This document shows, piece by piece, positions 35,794 to 44,692 of a stretch of DNA of 64,000 nucleotides. Under the pieces are notes generated by a model that saw only the letters and a program-made list of their open reading frames with translations, searched no databases and was not told where the DNA came from. The position numbers and the translations under genes are program-made. The first letter of the stretch is position 1, and every line of letters begins with the position of its first letter. Source of the stretch: Janthinobacterium sp. GW458P (lineage in GTDB: Bacteria; Pseudomonadota; Gammaproteobacteria; Burkholderiales; Burkholderiaceae_D); assembly GCF_002127585.1 (NCBI RefSeq), contig NZ_NEGZ01000005.1, forward strand, positions 67,162-131,161. The letters are read 5' to 3'.

Positions 35794-37947
35794 ATGAAAA
35801 AATCTCTCATCGCGCTCGCCATCCTGAGCAACTTCGCACACGCCGACGAAGGCATGTGGATGCCCCAACAGCTGCCACAAGTAGCCAAGGAACTGAAAGC
35901 GGCCGGACTGAAACTCGATCCGACCACCCTGACCAAACTGACCGAGTTCCCGATGGGCGCCATCGTCAGCCTGGGCGGCTGCTCGGCCTCGTTTGTTTCG
36001 CCGCAAGGCCTGGTTGCCACCAATCACCATTGCGTCTACAACAGCGTGGCGGTCAATTCGACCAAGGAGCGCGATTTGCTGGCCAACGGTTTCCTGGCCA
36101 AAACGTTCGCTGAAGAACTGCCGGCCGCCCCAGGCAGCCGCATCTTCGTCACCTCGGCCGTGACCAATGTCAGCGACAAGATCATCACCGCCGACGTGGC
36201 CAAGCTGCAAGGCAAGGCACGCATCGACGCGATCGAGAAAAACCAGAAGAAACTGGTCGCCGAGTGCGAAAAAGAAGCCGGTTTCCGCTGCACCGTGTCG
36301 AGCTACTACGGCGGCCTGGAGTTCTACCTGATCAAGCAACTGGAAATCCGCGACGTGCGCCTGGTACACGCGCCTCCGGCCGGCGTGGGCAAGTTCGGCG
36401 GCGACACCGACAACTGGATGTGGCCGCGCCACACGGGCGACTACGGTTTCTACCGCGCCTATGTCAGCCGCGACGGCAAAGCTGCCGACTTCAGCAAGGA
36501 CAACGTGCCATACCAGCCAAAACACGTGCTGAAACTGGCCAAGGATGGCTTGAAGGAAGGCGATTTCGTCATGGCGCTGGGTTACCCTGGCCGCACCAAC
36601 CGTCACCGCCTGCCGTCGGAAGTGGCGTTTACGTTTGACTGGAACTACCCGGCCTTCGTGAAAGCGTCGGGTGAAACCCTGGCCATCATCGCGCGCGAAA
36701 CCAAGGACAACAAGGATGTAGCCCTGAAATACGCGGGTCAGGTCGCCGGCGTGAACAATTACTACAAGAACCGCCAAGGCATGCTCGATTCCTACGCCGG
36801 CAGCGACTTCCTGGCGCGCAAGACGGCCCAACACGAAGCCCTGAAAACCTGGGTCAACGCCACGCCGGCACGCAAGGCGGAATTTGCCGGCGACATCGAG
36901 CAAGTGGAAAAGCTGATCGCCGAGCGCGATGCCGACACCAAGCGCGATTTCTTCCTCAGCTACGCCCAGCCACGCCTGCTGAGCACGGCACGCAGCCTGT
37001 ACCGCCTGTCCAACGAAGGCACCAAGGCCGATACGGAACGCAAGTCCGGCTACCAGACGCGCGACTTGCCACGCCTGGAAGCGGGCATCACCTCGGTCGA
37101 GCGCACCTACGATGAAAAAGTCGACAAGGCGCTGGTACTGAACAGCCTGACCAAGTACGCCGCGCAACCGGCAGCACAACGCCGCGCCAGCTTCGACGCC
37201 GCCATCGGCATCAAGGATGGCATGTCGCAGGCCGAGCTGGCCGCCGCCCTGGACAAACTGTATGCCGGCAGCAAGCTGGGCGACAAGGCCGAGCGCGCTG
37301 CATGGCTGAAACGCACGCCAGCCGAGTTCCAGGCCAGCAAAGACAGCTTCATCCAGGCCGCCGTCGCCATGTACCCGGATTCGCTGAAAAACGAAGCGGA
37401 AGACGAAGAACTGGCAGGCAAGATCCAGCAAGCCTACGCCAACTACATGAAAGCAAAAATCGCCTTCATGAAGAGCAAGGGCCAAGCCGTCTACCCTGAC
37501 GCCAACAGCACCCTGCGCGTAACGTTCGGCAAAGTTGCCGGCCGTGACCATGGCGCCGACGGCACCACCTGGACCGCCTTCACCACCGTCAATGGCGTCG
37601 CCGCCAAGGCCACCGGCCAGGGCGAGTTCAATGCGCCGGCGAATCAGCTGGCTGCGATCAAGGCCAAGGACTTCGGCAAGTTCGTCGATCCTAAGCTGAA
37701 AACCGTGCCGGTCGACTACCTGGCCACCCTGGACATCACCGGCGGCAACTCCGGTTCGGCTGCCCTGAATTCGAAAGGTGAATTCATCGGCCTGGCCTTC
37801 GACGGCACGCTGGACTCGATCATTTCCGATTGGGACTACAACAAGGCCAACACCCGTTCGATCCAGGTCGACCTGCGCTACATGCTGTGGAACATGAAAC
37901 ACATCGACCACGCAGACAACCTGCTGAAAGAAATGGGCGCTGAATAA
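35794..37947 (+). CDS. S46 family dipeptidyl peptidase (DPP7/DPP11-like)
   Basis: A 717 aa secreted serine exopeptidase that removes dipeptides from N termini. Signal peptide MKKSLIALAILSNFAHA, with the mature protein starting DEGMWMPQQLP, the typical S46 opening. Catalytic His is H79 (TNHHC) and Ser is S653 (GGNSGSAALN). The position 18 residues after the Ser, which sets P1 preference in this family, is Gly671, as in DPP7-type enzymes that prefer hydrophobic residues, rather than the Arg of acidic-specific DPP11. The specificity is inference. Preceded by a promoter and a hairpin leader; followed by a strong terminator. Confidence 0.92.
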   Translation: MKKSLIALAILSNFAHADEGMWMPQQLPQVAKELKAAGLKLDPTTLTKLTEFPMGAIVSLGGCSASFVSPQGLVATNHHCVYNSVAVNSTKERDLLANGFLAKTFAEELPAAPGSRIFVTSAVTNVSDKIITADVAKLQGKARIDAIEKNQKKLVAECEKEAGFRCTVSSYYGGLEFYLIKQLEIRDVRLVHAPPAGVGKFGGDTDNWMWPRHTGDYGFYRAYVSRDGKAADFSKDNVPYQPKHVLKLAKDGLKEGDFVMALGYPGRTNRHRLPSEVAFTFDWNYPAFVKASGETLAIIARETKDNKDVALKYAGQVAGVNNYYKNRQGMLDSYAGSDFLARKTAQHEALKTWVNATPARKAEFAGDIEQVEKLIAERDADTKRDFFLSYAQPRLLSTARSLYRLSNEGTKADTERKSGYQTRDLPRLEAGITSVERTYDEKVDKALVLNSLTKYAAQPAAQRRASFDAAIGIKDGMSQAELAAALDKLYAGSKLGDKAERAAWLKRTPAEFQASKDSFIQAAVAMYPDSLKNEAEDEELAGKIQQAYANYMKAKIAFMKSKGQAVYPDANSTLRVTFGKVAGRDHGADGTTWTAFTTVNGVAAKATGQGEFNAPANQLAAIKAKDFGKFVDPKLKTVPVDYLATLDITGGNSGSAALNSKGEFIGLAFDGTLDSIISDWDYNKANTRSIQVDLRYMLWNMKHIDHADNLLKEMGAE

Positions 37948-37976
37948 CAAGAAGCAATAACCCGGCAACGGGCGCT

Positions 37977-38585
37977 TTAGCCTGAGCCACTCCTGCGGGA
38001 GTGGCTTTTTTTCGCCTGGCGTTTTACTTTGGCAAAGCGGTAGGGCGCGGCTTGCTCCTCGCCAAACACCTGTGCGCGGCTTTTTCCCAGCGGCAGCATC
38101 ACCCTCCGGCCATCCTGCAGCAGCAGGGCCAGGTCGGCGCCGGGAAAGCGCTGCGCCAGCAAGGGATAAGCGTGGCGTTCGATGCGCGCGGCGGGAATCA
38201 CGATGCGGTAATCGCCATCGCCAAAGTCGAGCAGCAGGGCAGGAAGCCCATCCGGCCCCGGCAGCGCCGTGACGCGCAAACGCGTGCTGCCCTTGATCAA
38301 CTCGAAGGCCTCCCACACAGGCAAGGTGCGCGCCAGCTTGCCCGCCTGCAGACGGGGCGCCTGACGGGCACTTCCGGAAATCAACACCACATCGGCCATT
38401 TCATCAGCTTGCGCTCCGTCAACGGCCAGCAGCCAGTCCCGGTAGCGTATCAGCGCGCCCTGCGCGGCGGCCGTGACGGAGCCGCCCTGCGCCACGGGCT
38501 CCTTGCCAGCCGGCAAGCGCAGCGGCGCCGCCTGCGCCGCCAGGCATATACTCCACACCAGCGCCGCCAGCGCCACCTTACCCAT
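37977..38585 (-). CDS. Secreted protein with degenerate metallo-beta-lactamase-like fold
   Basis: A 202 aa protein with a signal peptide (MGKVALAALVWSICLAAQA-APL). The body has the strand pattern of a small MBL-fold hydrolase: ALIRYRDWLLAVDG, ADVVLISGSARQAP, GSTRLRVTALPGPDGLPALLLDFG, then FPGADLALLLQDGRRVMLPLG. The metal-binding HxHxDH that should follow VVLIS and the later GD-type ligand are absent, so hydrolase activity is unlikely. The last eleven codons are encoded within the terminator hairpin of the converging S46 gene. The fold assignment is from pattern only. Confidence 0.62.
   Translation of the reverse strand: MGKVALAALVWSICLAAQAAPLRLPAGKEPVAQGGSVTAAAQGALIRYRDWLLAVDGAQADEMADVVLISGSARQAPRLQAGKLARTLPVWEAFELIKGSTRLRVTALPGPDGLPALLLDFGDGDYRIVIPAARIERHAYPLLAQRFPGADLALLLQDGRRVMLPLGKSRAQVFGEEQAAPYRFAKVKRQAKKSHSRRSGSG
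37985..38012 (+). terminator. Terminator of the S46 peptidase gene
   Basis: AGCCACTCC (37985-37993), loop TGCG, GGAGTGGCT (37998-38006), then seven T residues. It overlaps the 3' coding end of the converging gene. Confidence 0.9.
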
Positions 38586-38734
38586 ACCGCCTCCCTTGCG
38601 CGTGAAACGTATTCATAACACAAGTCTGGCGCCCGCCTGCTGCGGCACATCAAGGCCAGGGCGCCGGTGCTACAATTGGCCCCTAGCGGGCGTACTTACC
38701 CAGTGCGCCTTCCCCCTCCCAGACTCAGACCGCT

Positions 38735-40423
38735 ATGCCACCAGACTTGCGCACGACCTACGAACTCGGTAACCACAACCAGACCACGACCTGGCTGGAA
38801 TGCATTACTTTCTATAAAGATCTCGCCGCACGCTACCCGCAGGTGCTGCACTTCGAACAGATCGGCCTGTCCGACTCGGGCGTGCCCATCCACGCTGGCG
38901 TCGTCAGCGCGGATGGCGTGTTCGACCGCGAGCAAATCAAGCGCGCAGGGCGCACCGTATTTTTCAACAATAACGGCATCCATCCGGGCGAACCGGAAGG
39001 CATCGACGCCTGCATGGCCATCGTGCGCGACCTCTGCACGCAGCCCGAGCGCCTGGCGGCGCTGGGCAGCACCGTGCTGCTGTTCATTCCGATCTACAAC
39101 GTCGATGGCAGCCTGAACCGCGCCAATACCTCGCGCGTGAACCAGGATGGTCCGGAGCAATTCGGCTTCCGCGGCAACAGCCGCCACCTGGACCTGAACC
39201 GCGATTTCGTCAAGTGCGACAGCCTGAACGCGCAAGTGTTCAACCGCCTGCTGGCCAGCTGGGACCCGGACGTGATGGTCGACACCCACACGTCGAACGG
39301 CGCCGACTATCCGTACACGATGACCCTGATCCACACGCAGACGGATAAGCTGGGCAATGGCCTCGGTCCCTTCCTGCAAGACACCATGCTGCCGCACATC
39401 TTTGCGCAGATGGAACACGCCGGCTGGCCCACCTGCCCGTACGTGAATCCCGTCAAGGACAGCCCGGACCACGGCATCGCCGAATTCCTCGAAGTCCCCC
39501 GTTTCTCGACCGGTTTTGCGGCCCTGCATCATGTCATCGGTTTCATGCCGGAAACGCACATGTTGAAACCGTTTGCCGACCGCTACGCGTCCATGCGCGC
39601 CCTGCTCGACATCACGATGGCGTTTACAGTCAAACACGGCGAACAGATCAGGCAACTGCGCGCGCAGGCCAAGACGGCCGGACGCACGCAAGCCGAGTGG
39701 CCCATCCACTGGGCCATGAACGAAGAACAACCGTCGACCTTCCCCTTCAAGGGCTATGCGGCGCAATACACGCCGAGCATCCTGGGCGACTACCAGCGCC
39801 TGTCGTATGACCGCTCGCAGCCGTGGGAACGCGATATCAAGTATTACAACCGCTTTGATGCGGATGTCACCGTCACCGCGCCGAAAGCCTATGTGGTGCC
39901 GCAAGCCTGGCGCGAAGTCATCGAACGCTTGCGCTGGAACGGCGTCGAAATGACCCGCATCACCGCCGAACAGACCTTAACGGCACGCTACTACCATATC
40001 AAGAACGTCGGCACGCGGGCCACGGCCTACGAAGGCCACATGTTCCACGACACGGTCGATGTGGAAGCGCGCACGGGCCAGTTCACGCTGCAGGCGGGCG
40101 ATTATGTGGTCAGCCTGGACCAGGACAAGGCGCGCTACGCCGTGGAAACGCTGGAACCGCAGGCCCACGACAGCTTCTTCCGCTGGGGCTTCTTCAACAG
40201 CGTGCTGGAGAAGAAGGAAGCGTTCTCCGATTACGTCTTTGAAGACATGGCGTCCGAGCTGCTGCGCGATGAACCTGCACTGGCGGCCAAGTTTTCCGAC
40301 TGGAAGGCAGCGAATCCTGCCTTGCTGAGCAACCAGGAAGCCGTGCTCGACTTCATTTTTGAGCACTGCCAGCGCTTTGCCGAGCCCGAGTGGCGGAGAT
40401 ATCCTGTCATTGCCCTGATGTAA
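38735..40423 (+). CDS. M14 family zinc carboxypeptidase
   Basis: A 562 aa protein with an N-terminal M14 metallocarboxypeptidase domain. Zinc ligands are H83 and E86 (GIHPGEPEG) and H185 (VDTHTSNGADYPYTMT); the substrate-binding Arg region reads GNSRHLDLNRDF. There is no signal peptide, so unlike many M14 enzymes it is probably cytosolic. About 250 further C-terminal residues form a beta-rich domain. Substrate unknown; it sits in a block of peptidases and permeases. No clear ribosome site before ATG 38735. Confidence 0.87.
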   Translation: MPPDLRTTYELGNHNQTTTWLECITFYKDLAARYPQVLHFEQIGLSDSGVPIHAGVVSADGVFDREQIKRAGRTVFFNNNGIHPGEPEGIDACMAIVRDLCTQPERLAALGSTVLLFIPIYNVDGSLNRANTSRVNQDGPEQFGFRGNSRHLDLNRDFVKCDSLNAQVFNRLLASWDPDVMVDTHTSNGADYPYTMTLIHTQTDKLGNGLGPFLQDTMLPHIFAQMEHAGWPTCPYVNPVKDSPDHGIAEFLEVPRFSTGFAALHHVIGFMPETHMLKPFADRYASMRALLDITMAFTVKHGEQIRQLRAQAKTAGRTQAEWPIHWAMNEEQPSTFPFKGYAAQYTPSILGDYQRLSYDRSQPWERDIKYYNRFDADVTVTAPKAYVVPQAWREVIERLRWNGVEMTRITAEQTLTARYYHIKNVGTRATAYEGHMFHDTVDVEARTGQFTLQAGDYVVSLDQDKARYAVETLEPQAHDSFFRWGFFNSVLEKKEAFSDYVFEDMASELLRDEPALAAKFSDWKAANPALLSNQEAVLDFIFEHCQRFAEPEWRRYPVIALM

Positions 40424-40513
40424 ATCAAGGCTGTAGCGACTGCAACATCCTGGCGCCGCATCGGAGACCCCGGTGCGGCGCCTCTTTCTGTGCCCTGCCC
40501 ACAAGGTAATCCC

Positions 40514-42664
40514 ATGCACTACGCACTGAACCTGCGCACCTTTATTTACAGCCATTATTTTTACCTGGGCTTGCGCGTGGCCATCGGCCTGGTGGGCCTG
40601 GCCTTGCTGGTCCAGGAAGTCAGCGACAGCACCACCGCCATGACGGTGTGCATCGGCGCCCTGTGCACGACCCTGATGGACATGCCCAGCCCGCTGCGCC
40701 ACAAGCTCAACGAAATGCTGGCTTCCGTGCTGCTGTGCAGCGCCGTCACGTTATTGATCAGCCTGTGCGGTCCCGTGCAGTGGCTGTTGATGACGGTACT
40801 CGTCCTCGTCAGTTTTCTCGCCAGCATGATGGTGGTGTACGGCAAGAAATCCATGCCCTTGCAGCTGGCCGCCCTGTTCATCATGACCATGTCGATGGAA
40901 CACCAGATGACGTGGCAGCAATCGTTCCACCACGCGGGCCTGTTCATGCTGGGCGGCTTGATCTATCTGGCCTACGCCATGGCCATCGCCTGGGTCTTGC
41001 GCCACCGCATCAAGCAGCAAGTGCTGGCCGAAGCCCTGTTCGAACTGGCCGCCTACATCGACATCAAGGCCGATTTCTACGACACGCGCTTCAATTTGAC
41101 GGAGCAGTTCAACAAGCTGGTGCGCCACCAGAGCATCCTGGCCGACCGCCAGCAAGCATCGCGCGACTTGATTTTGCGCAGCCACAAGAACAGCAAGGAT
41201 GCCATCGTCGTGCAAGTGCATGTGTGCATGCTCGATTTATATGAACTGATCCTGTCCACGCACACGGATTACGCGCTGCTGCGCCAGCACCTGGCCGACT
41301 CCGACGTACTCAACTCCCTGCACGACCTGGCCTGCAAGGCGGCGCGCGACATCGAATCCGTGGCGTATGCCGTCACGCGCAAGCGCGCCTCGTATGCGCA
41401 GATCAGCTACGACAAGGAATGGGCCGACATCGAAGCGGAAATCGCCCGCCTGCAGGCGCAAGGCGACACCGCACAGGAAGCGCTGGCCACCCTGCGCGCG
41501 CAACGCAACAAGATCCGTGCCATCTTAAAAATGATCACGGAGTTACACCTGGCCACGCAAAAAGTCTACGACAACGTGCCGTTCTGGAGCGGCGCGGACA
41601 TGGCGCCCTTCCTGTCGCAGCAGAAATACGAACTGAAGACCCTGCTGTCTAACCTGCGTCTGGAATCGCCCGTCTTCCGCTTCGCGCTGCGCGTATCGAT
41701 GGCCATCTCGGTGGGATTGCTGATCGGCCACTGGCTGCCGTATGCGGCCCACAGCTACTGGATCGTCCTGACTATCGTCATCATCCTGCGCCCCACGTTC
41801 AGCATGACGCGCCAGCGCCGTGCCGACCGCATCATCGGCACCATCATCGGCTGCGTGATCACGGCCATCGTGATCCGCTTCGTGCACAGCAATATCGTGC
41901 TGATGGCCATTTTGTTCCTCTCCATCGTGGCCACGCCCACCTTCATTTATCTGCGCTACCGCTACACGGCCATCGCCGTGAGCCTGATGATACTGTTGCA
42001 GATGCATCTGGTGGCGCCCAGCAACCCGAACCTCGTCAGCGAGCGCCTGATCGACACCCTGATCGGCGCGGCGGTGGCCACCGTGTTCAGCTTTGTGCTG
42101 GCCAATTGGGAATACCAGAGCTTGCCGCGGCTGGTGCGCCAGGTGCTCAACGTCAACCTGTCGTACATGCAAGCCAGCTTCGAGTTGCTGCAGGGGAAAT
42201 GCTTCGATGATTTTGCCTACCGCATCGAACGCAAGCGCCTGATGGACAGCCTGGCCGCGCTCAGCTCGGCGCTGGTGCGCATGCTCGATGAACCGGCCAG
42301 CAAGCAGCGGGCCGTGGAAGACATCAATCTGTTCATCGTACAAAATTACCTGCTGGTGGCCCACGTGGCGGCGCTGCGCTCCATCCTGGGGCGCCATGCC
42401 AGCCAGCTGCCCGTCGCGCCCGTCAATGCCTTGCTCAGCCACAGCCACACGCAAGTGTGTTTGACACTGTCGCGTGCGCTTGACCAGCTCGACGACAAGG
42501 CGGCCATCAGCGCGCCCCTGCCCACGCCGCCGGCGCCGCCCGTCAGCGACGTGGCCTGGTCGGGCTGGCCGCTGGTGCAGCGCCGCATCCGATTGTTGCA
42601 GGCAGATGCCGACAAGATCGTGGTGCATAGCGCGGCGATCGTGCATATCGTGTCGCCACGCTAA
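40514..42664 (+). CDS. FUSC family inner-membrane protein, YccS-like
   Basis: A 716 aa protein with two membrane bundles of about six helices each (roughly 15-160 and 390-530), each followed by a cytosolic helical domain, the YccS/FUSC layout. The second bundle contains the family motif AHSYWIVLTIVIILRPTFSMTRQRRADRIIGTIIG. Related proteins include efflux-type aromatic acid exporters (AaeB), but a separate membrane-fusion partner is missing here, so a YccS-like role is more likely. ATG 40514 has AAGG upstream; the longer frame from 40490 is unlikely. Confidence 0.88.
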   Translation: MHYALNLRTFIYSHYFYLGLRVAIGLVGLALLVQEVSDSTTAMTVCIGALCTTLMDMPSPLRHKLNEMLASVLLCSAVTLLISLCGPVQWLLMTVLVLVSFLASMMVVYGKKSMPLQLAALFIMTMSMEHQMTWQQSFHHAGLFMLGGLIYLAYAMAIAWVLRHRIKQQVLAEALFELAAYIDIKADFYDTRFNLTEQFNKLVRHQSILADRQQASRDLILRSHKNSKDAIVVQVHVCMLDLYELILSTHTDYALLRQHLADSDVLNSLHDLACKAARDIESVAYAVTRKRASYAQISYDKEWADIEAEIARLQAQGDTAQEALATLRAQRNKIRAILKMITELHLATQKVYDNVPFWSGADMAPFLSQQKYELKTLLSNLRLESPVFRFALRVSMAISVGLLIGHWLPYAAHSYWIVLTIVIILRPTFSMTRQRRADRIIGTIIGCVITAIVIRFVHSNIVLMAILFLSIVATPTFIYLRYRYTAIAVSLMILLQMHLVAPSNPNLVSERLIDTLIGAAVATVFSFVLANWEYQSLPRLVRQVLNVNLSYMQASFELLQGKCFDDFAYRIERKRLMDSLAALSSALVRMLDEPASKQRAVEDINLFIVQNYLLVAHVAALRSILGRHASQLPVAPVNALLSHSHTQVCLTLSRALDQLDDKAAISAPLPTPPAPPVSDVAWSGWPLVQRRIRLLQADADKIVVHSAAIVHIVSPR

Positions 42665-42675
42665 ACACCAGCGAT

Positions 42676-44625
42676 TTATTTCAGATAACGTTCAAACCAG
42701 CCAATGGTGCGCTTCTGCAAGTCGCGCTGGTGCTCGGGCTTGCGGAAGGAATGGCCTTCGCCGTCGTAAATGAACAGGCTGGACGGCACGCCCATGGCGC
42801 GCAAGCCGTGCCAGAATTCCAGCGACTGGGCGGCCGGCGTTTCCACGTCGCGCTCGCCCACATAGATCAGGGTCGGCGTCTTCGCCGCCTTGATCGATTC
42901 AATGGGCGAGGCACGGCGGTAGACGTCCGGATTGTCATACGCGGAGGCGCCGAAGAAGGGAATCATCCACTGGTTGATGCCGTTCTGGCCGTAATAACTG
43001 ATCCAGTTCGACACGCCCGCGCCCGCCACGGCCGCCTTGAAACGGTCGCTGTGCGTGACGCCCCACATGGTCATGAAGCCGCCATACGAATGGCCGATCA
43101 GGCCCAGGCGCTGGCCGTCGATGGGCGCCACTTTTTGCGCGGCATCGATGCCGGTGAGAATGTCGCGCCAGTCGCCGCCGCCAAAGTCGGCCATGTTGGC
43201 GCGCGTAAATGCCTGGCCCTGGCCAAAGCTGCCGCGCGGATTGGGCAGGAAGACGAAATAGCCTTTTTGCGTCAATTCGTGGATCAGGGTGCTCGCCGCC
43301 ACGTAACGGGGCGAGGCGGCAGCGCCGGGCCCGCCATGCACGTTGACGACCATCGGATAGCGCTTGCCGGCCTCCGTCTTCAACGGCCCCAGCAGCCAGC
43401 CTTGCACCTTGTATTGCTCGTTGTTCCAGCCCACGTTCTGCACCGTCAGCTGGGGCATGGAGCCGTCATTGTCGCGCGTTATTTTCTTGAGCTGGCGCAA
43501 AGGTCCGGCCACCAAATAGCTGGCGTGCGCAAAATCTTCCTGCGCGGCCGCTGCCTGCCTGCCATCGGCGCTGAACGACAGGCGGCCATCGCTGCCACTG
43601 CTGCTCAGTTCACCAAGCAGCACGGGCTGGGCAGGGCCGCTCTGCGCGTCGACAGGCACCAGCGCCAGCTGCGAGTCGATCAGGGCCGTTGCCAGCAAGC
43701 CGGCGCCGCGCCAGACGACGCCATTGAAGGTGCCGCGGTAGTCTGGCGTGAGATTGCGCGGCATGCCGCCGGCCAGCGGCACGGTATAAATATCGCCGCC
43801 GATGGAGCCGAAATCGCTCATCAGGCCGCCGATGAAGGCCACCGTCTTGCCATCCGGCGAGACGGACGGCAGGTTCAGCTGCATGGCCGGCGCGGCGATC
43901 ACGCGCAGGGCGCCCGTGTTCCCGTCAATATGGCTGAGCTTGGCAACCCACCAGTTGCTGTCGCCATTGCCTTGCGCGCTGGTGGCAACAAAGCCGCGGC
44001 CATCGGGCGTCCAGTTGTATTCATACACATAGGTGTCGGCGGGCGACAGCAAACGCGGCTCGCCCCCACTGGCAGGCACGACGGCGATGCGCTGGGCATC
44101 ATCATCGCTGCCCACTTCGCCCACCTGCCTCGCGCCCGCCTCGACGGCGCCGGCCAGCTTGCGCGCCCCCACCGTGGCCAACAGGCCCAGTTGCAGGCCA
44201 TCGGGCGACCAGCGCGCCGTGCTGGCCACGCCTTTGATACTGGTCAACACGCGCGCCTGCGCCTGTGTCATTGTGGCCAGGTACAGATGCGCCATGCCCG
44301 CCTTGGCGTCGTAGCCGATAAAGGCCAGCTGCCTGCCATCGGGCGACCAGCTGGGCTTGTCGTAGGAACACGCGGCGCACGGGTCGAACTGCTGCACGAT
44401 GGCGCCGTTGGCGGCGTCACGCACGACGATGGCAGCATGCGGACGCTGCGGCTGCTCACCGGCCTTGCTCGATTCGATGGCGGCAATGCGCTGGCCATTG
44501 CCCGACAGGGCCACGGCGCGGTAATCGCGCAAGGCCAGGTCGCCGGCGGGCGCGGCCTGCGCCGCGGCACCCAGAAGACTGCTTGCCAGCAAGCCGCAAG
44601 CGGCCAGATCAGTTATTTTCATCAT
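42676..44625 (-). CDS. S9 family prolyl oligopeptidase-type peptidase
   Basis: A 649 aa secreted serine peptidase (acylaminoacyl-peptidase/DPP4-like). Signal peptide ends near GAAAQA-APAG. The N-terminal beta-propeller (about 40-380) includes WD40/TolB-like repeats (KPSWSPDGRQLAFIG, TARWSPDGLQLGLL, LPSVSPDGKTVAFIG). The C-terminal alpha/beta-hydrolase domain has the triad S513 (GHSYGG), D593 (GERDVETP) and H625 (GEGHSF). It converges on the FUSC gene, 12 nt apart. Probably cleaves peptides in the periplasm. Confidence 0.92.
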   Translation of the reverse strand: MMKITDLAACGLLASSLLGAAAQAAPAGDLALRDYRAVALSGNGQRIAAIESSKAGEQPQRPHAAIVVRDAANGAIVQQFDPCAACSYDKPSWSPDGRQLAFIGYDAKAGMAHLYLATMTQAQARVLTSIKGVASTARWSPDGLQLGLLATVGARKLAGAVEAGARQVGEVGSDDDAQRIAVVPASGGEPRLLSPADTYVYEYNWTPDGRGFVATSAQGNGDSNWWVAKLSHIDGNTGALRVIAAPAMQLNLPSVSPDGKTVAFIGGLMSDFGSIGGDIYTVPLAGGMPRNLTPDYRGTFNGVVWRGAGLLATALIDSQLALVPVDAQSGPAQPVLLGELSSSGSDGRLSFSADGRQAAAAQEDFAHASYLVAGPLRQLKKITRDNDGSMPQLTVQNVGWNNEQYKVQGWLLGPLKTEAGKRYPMVVNVHGGPGAAASPRYVAASTLIHELTQKGYFVFLPNPRGSFGQGQAFTRANMADFGGGDWRDILTGIDAAQKVAPIDGQRLGLIGHSYGGFMTMWGVTHSDRFKAAVAGAGVSNWISYYGQNGINQWMIPFFGASAYDNPDVYRRASPIESIKAAKTPTLIYVGERDVETPAAQSLEFWHGLRAMGVPSSLFIYDGEGHSFRKPEHQRDLQKRTIGWFERYLK

Positions 44626-44641
44626 GTAAATTCCGGTTAGA

Positions 44642-44673
44642 AATAAAAAAAACCGCCGGCAAGCGCGGCGGTT
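44642..44673 (-). terminator. Terminator of the CAT-type permease gene
   Basis: AACCGCCG (44651-44658) pairs with CGGCGGTT (44666-44673). On the minus strand the stem runs into nine T residues. It lies between the permease stop (44693) and the S9 peptidase start. Confidence 0.85.
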
Positions 44674-44692
44674 TTGGATGGAACAGACTGCA

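Noticed and set aside
42730-44640. Plus-strand open frame of 636 codons opposite the S9 peptidase
   Set aside because: Shadow frame; the sense protein has a complete Ser-Asp-His triad and signal peptide.
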